From assembly GCA_001430745.1 (NCBI GenBank), contig KQ482032.1:469590-526563 (forward strand): a stretch of 56,974 nucleotides of DNA. The letters are read 5' to 3'. The position numbers and the translations under genes were made by a program. The notes under the pieces are model-generated. The model was given only the letters and a program-made list of their open reading frames with translations, had not been told where the DNA came from and did no database searches. Source of the DNA: Auxenochlorella pyrenoidosa. Taxonomy: Eukaryota; Chlorophyta; Trebouxiophyceae; Chlorellales; Chlorellaceae. Shown in pieces: positions 32,620 to 45,336 of the stretch; position 1 is the first letter of the stretch, and each line of letters starts with the position of its first letter.

Positions 32620-35600
32620 ATGCACAGGAAGCACTTCCTGGCTGCGCAGGCAGGCCAGGGATGGGGCAGCTAGGAGCTTTGGACAGGGCTGGTGCTGCAC
32701 TTGTCAGCAGGCTGCCACGCCAGGCTACGCATGTCCGAGCTCCCTGAGTGCAGCCGCCACCACTTGGATGCCAGGCGACGGGCCCCTGCTGGCTGCTCGC
32801 CCCCGCTGCCACTGCCCGCTCAGCAGCGCTGCTCACCGCCGCCGAGGGCGTGCTGCCTGCTGCCCTGCAGGCCTGGTACGCCATCTCGCAGGGAGCCCCC
32901 GCCTTCCTGAACCCCTTTTTAAACCTGTGAGCAGCGCATTGTGGCAGCTGTGACCTGGGCCGCTTGCAGACAGCCCCCTTCCTGGTTGTGCTGCCGTGAT
33001 GTCGCCCTGCTGATCAAGTGCCGGCCACCCGCTGCCCGCCCGTCTCCCGGCCTGCCATGCAGCTTCTTCACCAGGCTGGGCATTTCCCCTGCACAGATCG
33101 GCCTGCTGTCAGCGCTACGGCCCTGGATATCGGCGCCATGCGGTGTGGCAGGGGCCTGGGAGCACGCTTGTGACGCCTGCCTTGCTTCTTTCTGTTATTG
33201 GGGGCGTTGGCAGGATGTCCAATGCCCAGGTTGTAGGGGAGTTGAAGCTGTTCCTTGGCTCCAAATCGAGGTCTCGAGCCGAGCCCTGCCCCTGCCGTAC
33301 AAGCAGGCTCGCTGATTGCCGGCCTGGCCGACCGGTGGGGCGCGCACCGCCCGCTGCTGCTGGCCTGCTACCTGGCAGTGACCCTGATACAGGTGGGTTG
33401 GCCAGTTGCCCACATCGATGCATGCATGAGGGCTGGCGCGGCTTGCATGTCGCCTTTTCAGGTGCAAAGATCGCTCAGCTGACCCCAGCAGCTGTCGTGC
33501 GCACCCTGCCCTCCCCTGCCCCTGTCCCTGTCAGGGCCTGATGGCGCTGCCGGTGTTTGCCAGCTTTGCCGCCATGCTGGCCCTGACTGTGGCTAGCAGC
33601 TGCGTATATACCCCCTCCCAAATCCTTGCCGATGCCGCCGTCATGGCGGCAAGCGACCATGTGAGGGAGGGCAGCACAAGTGCTGGGAGAAAGGCAGCAG
33701 GAAAGGTCGCTCACACGGTTTGTGGGACCGCCATGGCAACGCCTCCGATCCAATGCCTTTTGAGGCAGCGTGCCAAAAAGGAGAGCCTGCTTTTGTCAGG
33801 AGAGCAGGCAACCCATGCCTGCTGCCCTGGCTGTGTCCTGCTGGCGAGCCAGCAACCTGACGGGCCTTGTGCCTGCCCTCCCTGCGCATGCCTTCCCCCC
33901 CACAGCCAGGAGACTATGGCCGGCTGCGCACCATGGCCTCAGTTAGCTGGACTGCCTTTGGGCCCCTGGCGGGCTGGGTGAACAGCACCTACGGCATCAG
34001 GCAAGGACCCCTCAAGCCTCGTGCTCCTTTGCAGCAGGCCAGGGCTGGCATGCATGTGCCAGCCGCAGGCGCCTGTGCTGCAGGGCCGCGTCAGCGCCTG
34101 CGCAGCGGCCATGCTTGTGGGCAGCTGCACCGCAGGCTGGGTTTTGCTGACATCATGGCTCATGCGCACCATACGCGCCTGGTGGCCCTGCCGCCCCGGT
34201 ACCTCGGCAGGGTGGGCATCACCTGCTACGTGGCTGGCTCCATGCTGGCAGTGCCCGCGGCCTGGATGCTGCCAGTGGAGGCGCTGCGCCGCAAGGCAAG
34301 CCAGCACTGGCGTGGCACGCACTTCGCCACAAGCCGGGCTCCAGAGGAGCTGGTTGGGTGGCACACGCCAGCTGTGCATGCACTGGAGGTGCTGCCCAGC
34401 ACTGTGCACCTCCCTGCGCCCTGAATCCTTCCTACTCCTCCGTGTGCCTGGCTGTGCAGGTGGCACCTGTGATTGAGCGCATGCTCTCCAAGGAGGCTGA
34501 AGGGCCCGTGCCAGCTGCTGGGGCAGCAGCTGCGCCGGCGGGCCTGCCCGAGATGCGCCAGCCCCTGCTGGCAGAGGAGGCGCCCACCCCGCCCACGCAG
34601 CGCGCCGGGCTGGCCACGGCGCTGGCCATCGTCAGGTGGGACAGGCTGCGGGCAGCCCGGCTTGCCTTCTGCCCTCACAGAGCAGGCGGCCAGCGCTGGC
34701 ATGCTTGGCAGATGGCGGCGCCGTTGCGCAGTCGGCAGCCGGCAGCCCCTGAACGGCAGCGGCTCCCCTCCCTGCAGGTACATTGAGGCCATCACAGAGC
34801 TCGGTGTGGCGCCGCCCCCTGGGGTGGGCCTGTACGGCTTTGCCGCGCTGCCGCTCAACTATGTGTCGCAGCACCTGGCGCCAGCCGAGGGTGAGGAGCG
34901 GCTGGTGGAGGCGGCAGGGTCCGGGCGTGCGTTGGAGCTCACACCACGGTGGTGCTTTCAGGAAGGCATCAGGGTGGTGCATGCCTGGCTAACTGCGCAG
35001 CAGGGCGGTGAAAGGAAACGTCCTCATGCTCCTGTCTTTTTGTGTCGTCGCAGGGCCAGAGGCTGCCGCCGCCTCCCCCGGCTACAGCCCCTTTGCTGGC
35101 GCAGCAGAGCCGGGCTCAGAGTCGCCAGGGTTTGTCGCCGCTGTAGGGGGCGGCACGCCCGCCACGGCGCCCTCCTCGCCCGCCGCGCTGCCCGCCGAGC
35201 CGGCACCCGGGGCGCCACCTGGCGGCCTGCCTGGCTGGCAGGAGCCCGAGGCGCCCAGGGGCCACACAGTGCACGGCTCCTCGGATGCGCTGCAAGGCCT
35301 TGGGTGCAGGCAGGGGGATATCCAGCGCCCGCTGCCCCGCTCCATCAGCGTTGACAACCTCGGCACGGTGGCCAATCTGGGACAGGGCCTCCCACCGCCC
35401 CCGGTGCGCACGCGACCGCCAACGCTGGCGATGCCGGCGCCTCCGCGGCCGCAGCAGACGCCGGCAGAGCGCGAGGAGTCCTCCAGCCTGGAAGGTGCGA
35501 GCAGGCACGTTGTTGTGCAAGCATCCGATAGCCGCCGTCTGACGTGCCTATCTCACATACCCTCTCGTAACCTGCCGTTAGGCCTGCTCCCCGCCGCGCA

Positions 35601-38600
35601 TGCACCTGCAGGTTTTGTGGTGCTACAGCCGCACCGTTCCGCTTGGGAGGGGGAACGGACGAGTTCGGGGGAGGGCACCGAGGAGGGGGAGGAGGGGGAT
35701 GAGGCCCTGTTCCCTGCCGAGGACCTACAGGCGGGGGCAGAGACAGAGGGTGGGGAGCACGTGGCCGCGGCGTGGCGCCAGCACCGCCATCTGCGCACCG
35801 CGCCCTCGGCCTCGGCTCTTCTGCGGGACGTTCGCGGCATCCGCACGCCTCAACAGCCAGCTGCCGGGCCCTCAGCAGCGGCCAGGACGCCGGGGCAGCT
35901 GGCCGGACAGGGGCCAGCTGGCAGTGGGGAGGTCGTGCCAGCACTAGCACCTGGCGCACATGCAGAAGGAGCCCCCAGCAGCCGGGCTGCCTCTGGCTCG
36001 GACGAGCTCCCCATCAGCATCAGCCCTGCTGAGACAGGCATGGCTGGGGCACGCACACCCCTGCCGCCGGCTCCTCTGGCCGCAGAGCCGGCGGGTGCTG
36101 CAGCCACTCCCAGATACCGATCAGCTGCCCTCTCCCGTCTAGCCCAAATCTTTGGGGGCCCCTTTCGCTGGGGGGCCACCAGCGGAGAGGGCATGCCTGC
36201 TGGTAGCCTGAGGGCTGGCAGTAGTGATGCAGATGCTGGGCAGGCCGGGGCAGAGACAGAGGCGGAGGGAGATGAGGAGGCAGGCACGGCGGCTGCCTCT
36301 GCAGCCTTGTCACCCAGCGGCTTCACCCCTGTGCAGCGGTACCTCGATTACAGGCAAGCTGGGCTTGGCGGCTGCAGAGCTTTGGCATTGTGGACCTACT
36401 TTTATCACCAGCTGCATGCTCACTGGGCATGCGCTTGTCAACATCACCTGCAGAGCTCATGACCAGTTGCAGCAATCAGCGAGCACTTTACCCTGCGCTG
36501 CCCCCATGCTGTCTGGCAGGCGGGGCAAGCTGGAGCGCAAGCAGCAGCGCCGACAGCAGTGCGAGGCGGCCGCAGCTGCCGAGGGGCGGGAGCCAGAGCC
36601 ACCCACACCGCCACCGTCCTGCCTTGTGGCAGGCAGGGAGTGCAGCCTGGCCTGAGACTGCATGCCAGGGCACCTGCTCGAGGCGGTGCCTCCTGAATGG
36701 ATTCTGCAGACACGCCGTCCGCGGCACCTCGCACCCCCCTGCCCCCTGCATGCAGGGCTGTTTGGCCTCACCGGCGCCAGCCATGCCGCCGCCTCGGCGC
36801 TGCCGGGCGAGCGGGAGCTGATGCGCGAGGCGCTGGACCTTGAGCTGAGGGAGGCACGGCAGGACCAGGGTGGGGTGCCCGGGAGGGAGGGCAGGGAGCG
36901 GGAGCGCAGAGTGGACGAGAGAGAGGGAGGGGCAAAGGGAGGTGCCAGAGGGGAAGACGCGGAACAGCGGGCAGCGCCGGGCACCCAGACGGGCTGGTGC
37001 CAGCAGGAGAGCCGCCAAGGCGCTGGCGACCACTAGTGGCCCCCCGCCTTCCCCTCCCCCTTCCCTGCAGACGCCACCGGCTCCATGGTGGTGGGCATGC
37101 TGTCCAAGAAGCTGGAGCGCATGGCCCGCGAGGCTCGGCGCCAGCAGCGCCTGCAGCACCGCGCCGCGCGGCAGCGCGCCAGGGCGGTTGCAGCTGCAGC
37201 GGATGCGCGAGGCACGGCTGCCCCGCCGGCCCAGCCGGCAGGGGCAGAAGATGCTGTGCTGCCTGGGCCCCAACCACGGCTGTCTGCTGTGCCTGAGGAG
37301 CGGCCCGCGGTTGCAGCAGCACCGGCAGCAGAGCGCGAGCAGCTGGGCTTCGGGGCGGCCCTGAAGCAGCTGCTGATGGATGCCCAGGCAAGCCTGCCCG
37401 GCAGCTGTGTGTCCTGGCGAGGGGGGGGGGGGGGGGGGAGGGGCCGCTTGTGGGTCACATGAGCTTCAATGTGGCTTCTTTGCATCGTTGCAGCAGCTTG
37501 CGCTCACTCGAAGGACTGGTTTGGGCATCTCCCTGGGCGTCCCCTGCCCGTGCAGGTGGTCACCTTCTTCTCCCTCTGCACCATACTGGGCTTTGGGCAC
37601 GGCATCATCGGCGGCTTCCTCTTCATGCACCTGGCAGAGCTGGGTGAGGCCGGGCAGGGCAGCCTTGAGCAACGAGTCCACATTGACTCCTCCCAGCTTG
37701 CAGGGGGGTTGAAATTTGTTTTTGCCGGTGCAACGACTGCTGGCACTCGACGCCTGCTCGGCTGCCCAGCCAGAGGCTGTGGCCCCACTTGCCAGCCTTT
37801 CGCTGCCCTGCTGCAGGCGGCAGCGAGCTGCTCATGGGCGCGGTGCTGACGGCCAATGCGCTGCCAGAGCTGCCTGCATTCGTGAGGAAAACAGGGCGGG
37901 TGCCATCTGTTTCGCCTGCTTGGCTCCAGGCTTGTGCACCTCTGGCAATGTGCGCGACAGATGATGGCGGAAGCACCATCCCAACACCCCCGTGACTCTT
38001 GTTATTGCAGTACTACTTTGGGCGCATCCTGTCAGCCATGGGCATGTACACGGTGCTCTTCACGGCGACTGCCACGCTGGGGCTGCGCATCTGGGCCTAC
38101 TTGGTGGGTCAGCTCTGGCTCAAAAGCTGGGTGGGAAGGCCCGCCTTGGTCCTGGCGAGTCGATGCTTGCCTGCATTGTGGGCACTGCCAGAGTTGTGCG
38201 AATTCAGAGGGGTTGCTCTCAGCGGCAAGCTTGCTCAGCCGTGAGCCAGATCTTACTGGTTCTCCAAAGAACGGCGCTTCCCCATAAAGCTGCTGCCGCG
38301 CATCGGCCTCAGCTGGATCGTGCCCATTGAGGCGCTTCATGCCGTCACGTACGCCTGCGGCTGGTCAGGTGAGGGCGGCAGGTTGTGTGGAAGTGAAGCG
38401 CCGTCCAGCCATGCCTGCCTGGACATCTGCGCTATTGGCCGCAGCTCATAGCTGCAACGTCGACCTTTCCTGCTGCCGCCCCGCAGCCAGTGCAGTCAAC
38501 AGCTCCAAGATAGCCCCTCCCGGCCTGGAGGGCACCACGCAGGTGCGCCAGCCCGGCTTTTGCTTTGGCAGGTAGCATTGGCCTGGCAGTCAGGCCAGTG

Positions 38601-39060
38601 GGGACTGTCCCTGCACCAGTACGGGGTGTTGCCGCCACCTCTGGGATGGTGCTGGCCACGTGGAATAAGGCAGCCCTGTTGCCCCACCATGCAGGGCCTG
38701 TTCCAGGGCTTGTGGACCGGCGTGGGCTGCGGGCTGGCCGGTATCCTGGGTACGTTGGCGGAACAGCAGGGCATGCCAGTCTTGCAGACATTACCCGCAG
38801 CCTCCCATGGTTTCCCTCCAGCCAAACAACCTCTGCTTCTCCATTCCAGCTGCCACGCCCCCTCTCCCGCAGGCGGCGTCCTGTACGGCTCGCACGGTGC
38901 AGAGTTCCTGTTCAGGCTCTCCGGCCTGGCCATCCTGGGCTGCACCGCTGCCACCGCCGTGCCCGCACTGCTGCTGCGCCGCCGGCGCAAGCGCCGCGCC
39001 CGGGAGTCCTTGCCCTCAAAGGAATCAATGGACGACCTTGCAGCGCTGGCGCAGCACTGA
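32620..39060 (+). CDS. MFSD6-like major facilitator transporter with very large central loop
   Basis: Membrane transporter of the MFS_1-like/MFSD6 family; substrate unknown. Secure exons: 32871-32926, 33063-33142, 33307-33392, 33535-33660, 33906-34000, 34211-34295, 34460-34635, 34778-34890, 35054-35494, 35612-36353, 36520-36632, 36756-36869, 37071-37387, 37556-37643, 37817-37881, 38011-38103, 38290-38368, 38487-38542, 38695-38749, 38873-39060 (1055 residues). A tentative first exon 32620-32649 (MHRKHFLAAQ) splices in phase but is weakly supported. The N-half carries the family signature ISPAQIGLLSALRPW followed by GLADRWGAHRPLL. The C-half carries TILGFGHGIIGGFLFMHL and helices up to PALLLRRRRKRRARES. 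Between the two six-helix halves lie about 670 residues rich in Pro, Glu, Ser and Ala, far longer than the usual loop, including a basic MLSKKLERMAREARRQQR stretch. Five introns use GC donors. Confidence 0.88.
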
Positions 39061-39576
39061 TCACGATGGGAGCTGCCTAGCCAACAGAGGGGAAAGCCGC
39101 CACAGGGACGCAACGCCTGCTTCCCTCTGTGCGCCCCCGGTCACACGTTGAGTTGCTTGCACACTGAAGTGGCCTTGTGCTCCTGATTCGATGTCTTTCA
39201 TTTTGGGGGCCAGCACCCACGTTTTGTTGTGTTCTTGTGGTGACTCGCCAACCACTTGCGGTCCCTGCCTTGCCCACGGTTGGGTCAAGCCCGGCATTGC
39301 TGGCTTTTCTTTGCGGTGTTTATCAGCCAGACCTTTGCAATACAACATCATGACATTCCATGAAACAAGTGGCATGGCGGAAATGGGCAGCGCGCAGAGA
39401 AAAGGAAGGGCAGGCGGGAGAGCAGGGGCAAACAAGCGCACGAACATTTCCACCAGCTTTAGCTTGAGACTGCAAGCATGAAGAGCGAAAAGCTACGAGT
39501 GAAAAGAACAGGCACTGCCACCAGGCAGGCCATCATGCAAGTCACTCTATGGCATGCCCTGCAGCATGCCTGCGGC
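39061..39576. other. Convergent intergenic region
   Basis: 3' flanks of the MFSD6-like gene (+) and arogenate dehydrogenase (-). Less GC-rich than the coding regions. No recognisable gene or RNA. Confidence 0.55.
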
Positions 39577-42500
39577 TCAGGGGGAGTCTGTGCTGCTCAT
39601 GGTGAGGAGGTTCTTGAAGGGCGCCCGGCTGCCATTGCTGCCATTGCTGGGCGGCTCCGCCGCCTTCGCCGCAGGCGCTGCAGGTGTCGCCCCGGGCTGC
39701 ACTGCCGCTGCGCTGCCGGTCTCGCCGCCGCTGCTGCTGCCGTCACCGCCGCTGGTGCGGTCTGTGAGCATGAGGCGGGGCCCTTGCTGGTAGTCGTCGC
39801 CATGAAAGATCTGCTGCCGCACCTTGTTGTGCAGCTGCGGTGCGCAGGGCGGGAAGAAGCAGCGGCATGCGATTGGACAGACAGCCAGCGGGCAAGCTGA
39901 CAGACCTGGGGGGAGGGTGCTGCTCTCCTCAACCAGCGGGATGCGCACGGGCGTGCCAGCTCCCCCCGCCCCCACGCTGCCGCCCACCTGCTGCAGCAGG
40001 CGCGCCTTGACCTCGTCAAACGCCTTCTCCAGCCGGTCCAGCTGCTCGGTGGAGTTCTGCGGGCAGCCAGGGCAGCGTGGGTGTGCGCGGCTGGAGCGCG
40101 GGGCTGGAGTCCGCGGGAGACGCACAAGAGAGGCAAGAGGAGAGGTGGGCAGGTGCGCCGTTGCACGCAAGGGATGCCTGCGTCGCCCACCTGGCTGCCG
40201 CGGCATGCCTGCCGCTTTGCAGCGTGCGCCGCAGTCAAGCCTATGCACGCCGCCCCCCCCCCACCCCCCACCCACCCACCTGGTTGTACATGAAGAGGCC
40301 GTAGTAGAGGTCGAACGAGTCGTTGGCGGTGTTGTCCACCAGGCTGAGCAGCGACTGGAAGCCGCGCGTGTCGATGGGGGTGGCTTGCAGCTGCGGGCGC
40401 GGGCGGGCAGAGGTGTGGGGCGAGCGTGGGGAGCCTTCGGTAGGTATGGTACGCGCACTTGTGCTGGCCGAGGTGGAGGTACCTTCGTGAGGAGTGCGGA
40501 GCCTGGCAGTGGTGAAGCGGACGCAGCATGGGGTGACTTCGCGGTTCGCAGTTTGCAGACCAACCAGTGGCGACGGCTGCCCGGCCCCCCCGCACCTGCA
40601 TCGCGCCCAGCATGCGCCCCACTGTGTGGGTGATGAACTGGGTGGAGGCGGCCAGCTGGTCGTGCTCCTCGCAGCTCATCTCCACCATGTGGCACCCCTC
40701 GCGCTCAAAGAACTGTGGGGGGGGGGGGGGAGGCAGCGGCGCGGGTGATTGGGGCGGGAGTAGCAGCGGCGCGCGTTAGCAGGGCGGGGGCAGCTCCGCC
40801 ACAAGCACTTGGCGTCATGGCCGTGCCGAGTTCTGCCGGGTGGCGGCGTGGGCGCAGCGCGCGGCATGGAAACCTTGCACGCGCAGGCCGCGGCTCGCCT
40901 GCAGAAAGGCGTCGGCGCGGCGCTGGCGCTCAGGCTCGGGCGAGATGCGCACGCGCTCGTACTGCATGTTCAGCCCCGTCCAGGCGCCCTTGCCTGCGCA
41001 GGCGGGGAGCCAGGTGGCCAAGCCTGTCTGACCCCCTCTGGCGAAGCACTGAGCCAGACACTTGAGTCGCGCCCCGCCGTCGCCGCTGAACGCTGATGGC
41101 GCACGCTGGCTCACGGCAGCCCAACCACTGTCTTCGGAGTGCACAGGACCCAGGGTGGCCCGAGCTTGCAGCCCGTCGGGTGTGCGCCCGTCGCATGCGC
41201 TGGCGCCGGCCCGCCCCCCCCCGCCCGGCGTCCCCTCACCCGAGTCGGGCCCAAACATGGGGTGGGTGCAGAGGATGTCCACCTCTGGGGGCAGCTCGCG
41301 CAGCAGCAGGCGCTTGGGGAACTCCTTGACCGACAGCACATCCACAAACAGCGTTGACCGCTTCAGCCGCTGCACCGGCAGCTTGGCCAGCACCTGCGGC
41401 GCCGGGGCCCGGGCGCGGGCAGAGCGGTGAGGGGTGGGGCGGCCACAAGGCTGCCGGCAGCGAGGCGTGCGTGGCGGTCAGCGTCGGGGCCTCGCGGGGG
41501 CGCACCACAACGGGCCCTGCAAACATGCATCACGCGATAACCTTCCTGTCGCACCCGCCGGCTGTGACTGGCTGGGCGGGCGGCGGCAGGCCGCTCCCGT
41601 CCTGCCTGCGCCTGGCCCACGATCTTGTCACACACACACTCTTGCTCACCGACTCGAGGGACAGGATGGAGGAGGCCAGTACGACCACCTCGGGGTGCTC
41701 CTCGCAGAAGTCGTCGGCGTCGGTGAAGTACTTGACGCCCAGGGAGGCGGCCAGGTCGTGGTAGGGGGACCGCGAGGTGGCGATGACCTGGCGTGGGCGG
41801 GGGCAGGCAGGCATGTGCGGTGCAGGCGCTGAGCAAGGGGCTACCATCAGGGGAGGAGTGACGGGCAGTGCCCCTGCGGGCAGCCACGGCGCGAGTGGTC
41901 TGCTGCTGCGCCCGTGCGGGCGGGCGCCGGGCCTCACCTCATGCCCCGCCTGCACCATGCGCTTGGCGAGGAACTGGCCAAAGGTGCCGAAACCCACAAT
42001 GCCAATCTTCAGCCTGTCAGGACACATCAGGTGAAACAAGAGGCAAGGCGTGGATGCGGAGGCGCGTAGCAGGCGGGTAAGAAGCACTGCTTGCCCCTCA
42101 ACTAGTCCGCAGCGCTAGGCCAACTATACAGCCATCGCCATGCTTGGGGACGACCAGGTGAGATCATCTATGGGTGTGCCAAAATTGCCGTGCAAACTGG
42201 CGGCCGTTGCTGCAGACTAGAGGCATAAGCATCGTGCAGCCACCGCCCGGCGCACCTGCTCTGCTGCGAGTGCTGCTTGCGCAGCTGGGCCTCTCGGTCA
42301 AACGGAAAGGCTGCATCCAGCGCCAGCACCTGTGTGCCTGCGGTATGATCCAACGAACAAAACAGCGAGGGTTTGCACACGCAGTCGCATCCCCACACAA
42401 CCAGTTGGCTGCTTCTGTTGCTCTCATGTTGCAGGCACTGGGAGCTGGGAGCTGGGAGCTCACCGAGGCTGCGGCTGCCACCCAATCGCCGTTGCCGCAT

Positions 42501-42641
42501 GCTGCCTGCGCTGCGCAGCACGTTCTGCCACCGGTTTGCTGCCACAACGTCTGCTGCTGCCGCCACACTGCTGCGTTGCTGGCGGCGGCTGGGCGCCGCC
42601 GCCGCTGCCGTCAGCAACCGCCCGCTGCAGCAGGCGGACAT
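39577..42641 (-). CDS. Arogenate dehydrogenase (TyrA family), probably plastid-targeted
   Basis: NADP-linked oxidative decarboxylation of arogenate to tyrosine, last step of the plastid tyrosine route. Ten exons on the minus strand: 42641-42464, 42337-42256, 42013-41938, 41787-41650, 41393-41240, 40993-40899, 40712-40596, 40390-40280, 40056-39988, 39834-39577; 425 residues. ATG 42641 is the first in frame after an upstream stop. The first 60 residues are Arg/Ala/Ser-rich with almost no acidic residues, typical of a chloroplast transit peptide. The Rossmann loop IGIVGFGTFG (about 90-99) is followed by VLSVKEFPKRLLLRELP, CTHPMFGPDSG and STQFITHTVGRML, all standard plant arogenate dehydrogenase blocks. 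The last 70 residues are a Gly/Ser/Ala-rich tail beyond the family core. Intron 40712-40899 side: exon 40993-40899 ends with a GC donor (TGCAG|GCGAGC). It shares a short 5' region with RPB8. Confidence 0.95.
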
Positions 42642-43099
42642 TGTGCTGTCCTTCGCCGCTTCCACTAGAGTCCTCTAGAGCACCAAACAAGCAGCGACAG
42701 GCTCAGGAAGCAGTGTGAACGAGTGCGGTGAGGGTGCGGCGCTTGCAAGGCCAGAAACGGGTGTCCCGGGGATCGAGGCACGAGGTGTAATGTGTGCTAG
42801 CAGAGCCGGGCGTAGTGTGCCCGCCCCAGTCTCTGAAATGGCTGCCTTCGCCACGTGTCCTAAGCCTTTGCATGCTGCCTCTTTGCATCTTTTTGGTGTT
42901 CAAAGATCGCATCTCGAATCGTTCAACTGTATAGCTCAGCACCGCCATCGCCCTCACCGGCCGCCTTCTGTGCACTCGAAGCAGCAAACAGCTTGCTTTA
43001 CGCTCTCCGCTACATTGACAATCTCTATCAAGAGGATTGCGAAAGCATCAACGCATCAAGCAGCCTGCGGGAGGCGTCCGGCAGCAACAGCGGCGCAGG
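42642..43099. promoter_or_regulatory. Shared divergent promoter region (arogenate dehydrogenase / RPB8)
   Basis: 458 bp between the two start codons. A TATAG-containing stretch (AACTGTATAGCTCAGC, about 42925-42940) is a possible core element for RPB8. No other recognisable motif. Confidence 0.5.
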
Positions 43100-44705
43100 A
43101 TGTCAAAGGCACAGGTACTAGAGGATATATTTGAGGTCCTCGAGAAGGATCCGGATGGCAAGAAGTTTGACAAAGGTGCGCCAGCTGCCAGAGTAAACAT
43201 GCGCACTGCCGCCGCCGCCGCCGCCGCCGCCGCCGCTGCCGCTGGTGATGCTGCTTGAGCCTCCTTGCTGAGGCAGCACTGCAGCAGCGCTTCTGGCCTG
43301 CTAGTTGGTGCTTGTGGTGCACTGCTCTTGCGCTTGCAGCTGAAGCGGGCCTCCTGCACGAGGCAGGCTCGTCTGCCCGGTGGGCTGTGTCAGGCCCCCA
43401 ACCCGGGCCCTGCAGAGTGGTCCCAAAGCGCTTGCCGCCCGTCCTGCTGCCTCGCGTACCCGCCTGCCTGCAGTGAGCCGCATCAAGGCTCGGTCAGACC
43501 TGTATGAAATGGACCTCACTCTGGACATCAACGTGGATGTCTTCCCGGGTGCGGGGGCGGGGGGCCCCTAGGGTTGGAGGGCCCCTAGGGTTGGAGGGCC
43601 CCTAGGGGTGGTGGTGGTGGCGGTGGTAATTCAGGGAATGGACATGATGCAGGTTTAGAAAGGCCGTCCTTCCCTGTGGCCGCAGTGTTCCCCAGCAATG
43701 CCAGCGGCAATTGCGTGCCGCGGTCGCTGGCTGTGATGCGTGTCGCGCCTGCCGTGCGCTTGCCTGAGGTTGGGCTGGGGATGGCAGGCCGCTCGTCTGC
43801 CAAACGTGGTGCGGCTGCCCCTGCTTCCCCCCGACCTTTTGCAGTGGAGGTGGGAGAGAAGCTGGTCATCTGCCTGGCCAACACGCTCAACCTGGATGGC
43901 ACGCCCAGCAGCGCCACCTTTGACGCGGTGGGTGGGCACCCCAAGGCTGTGCAGTGCGGGGTATGCATGCCAGCTGTGCAGCGAGTGCGTGACTAGGGGC
44001 ATGCTGCCAGAAAGACGGCACGTACGCCTGCTGGATGGCCAGTCGTTCGCATGCATGTGAATCATGCACGCTGCTGCCGCGCACTGTCGGCGGCGTTCAT
44101 GCTGTGCCCGCCGTGCGCCCCGCTGCGCAGTCCTTCCTCAGCGGCCGGCGGACGCTCATGGACAATTTTGACTACGTGATGCATGGCAAGGTGAGGGGCG
44201 GGATGGCGCCCCTGTTGGGACCGTGCAAGGGGCGGCCAGGCTGAGTCGGGCGTGCAGCCCGACGCACTCCTGCCAGCCTGTCTCCAGCCTGCCCGGCGGG
44301 CATGCTACAAGAAGATTATGCGCCGCGTTCCTGCCCTGCTGCCTGCCCCACCTGCCCCACCTGCCTGGCCCTTCCCGCCCACGCCTTGGTGCAGGTCTTC
44401 AAGTTCAAGGACAACTCGACCAGCGGGCAGCTCAAAGCAGATGTGAGTGGCCAGGGGCAGCGAGGCCTGCGGCACCTGGTGCGCAGCTTGCCCGGCTTGT
44501 GGTGGCGGGCCACTGCGGCTGCGGTCGGCAGAGCCTCCCTCCTTTGTCCCCCGCGACCCCCTACCTCACCCCTTACCCTCCTCCGCGCTCGCAGGTGTAC
44601 GTCAGCTATGGCGGCCTGCTGATGCAGCTGACGGGTGACCCCAAGCGGCTGGAGGACCTGGATGTGGACCAGAACATCTACCTGCTGTGCCGCAAGGTGT
44701 CGTGA
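43100..44705 (+). CDS. RPB8: RNA polymerase I/II/III common subunit RPB8 (RPABC3)
   Basis: Small OB-fold subunit shared by all three nuclear RNA polymerases. Exons 43100-43175, 43474-43548, 43845-43927, 44131-44190, 44395-44442 and 44595-44705 join in frame to 150 residues, matching the usual 145-150. Recognisable stretches: DPDGKKFDKVSRIKARSD, LDINVDVFPVEVGEKL, ANTLNLDGTP, NFDYVMHGKVFKF and YVSYGGLLMQLTGDPKRL. The start is the only ATG ahead of the DPDGKKFDK block. All introns are GT-AG. Intron 1 holds a GCC repeat and intron 2 a 17-bp tandem repeat. Confidence 0.97.
43208..43234 (+). repeat. (GCC)9 trinucleotide repeat in RPB8 intron 1
   Basis: Nine perfect GCC units directly after the start of intron 43176-43473. 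An open frame across it encodes poly-Ala but is intronic. Confidence 0.9.
43562..43610 (+). repeat. 17-bp tandem repeat in RPB8 intron 2
   Basis: Two perfect units of GGGCCCCTAGGGTTGGA (43562-43578 and 43579-43595) followed by a partial third. GGGCCC and CCCTAGGG are palindromic, and the array starts 13 bp after the donor of intron 43549-43844. Confidence 0.9.
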
Positions 44706-45336
44706 GGCTGCGCGGCTGGCCCTTTTCACTCCCACCCTGGCCTGAAGGTGCAGAGCGCGCCCTCCTACGCTCACCCGGTATGCCGCGAGTTGACCTGGCT
44801 CAACATCGCTCCGCGCCCACGTATACACCCCGTTGTGTCGCCGTCTTGCTTTGGCGCAGATGCGACCCACAGCAGCCTCCACCTGTTCCTGATCTGCATC
44901 CTGCTACTTCTGGTGTTTCGATCGAGAAATGTAATCAGGCACCAGCCAAGGCTGTCAGTAGGGGGTGCAGACAGCCCTGGGGCGTCGCCGGGCATCCGCA
45001 GGACCTCCGTACAGACTACCCAGGTTGCTCGGTAGACGTAAACAGCTATTCAATCGAGGGAAGCTTGAACTGGGAATGGTCGTGTGTCGTGTGTGTGTGC
45101 CTCTTCAGGGAAAGGCACAAGCCTCCTGTGCCCGCGTGCAAGGCCAGAACGGCGCGCTGCCTGCCTGGCGCTCGCCGCTCGCAGCAGCGACGGGTGGGTT
45201 TTGAATGGCGTTGCCAGAAGGCGCTTATAGTGCTCCGTCATTGTTTCCAGCCTCATAACTTCCCTCAGACCGCTCTTTCCCACCCTCTCTTGCCTCAGAA
45301 GCTCGCAGCCAGTGCCAGGCGTCCGCAGCCCGCAGG
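44706..45336. other. Intergenic region (RPB8 to SLD5, tandem)
   Basis: 3' UTR of RPB8, with TGTAA at 44930-44934, then the SLD5 promoter. A CTTATAG sequence at about 45224-45230 lies 107 bp upstream of the SLD5 ATG and could serve as a core element. No other gene seen. Confidence 0.5.
44930..44934 (+). terminator. Putative poly(A) signal TGTAA for RPB8
   Basis: TGTAA 225 bp after the RPB8 stop codon; green-algal consensus, supported by position only. Confidence 0.45.
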
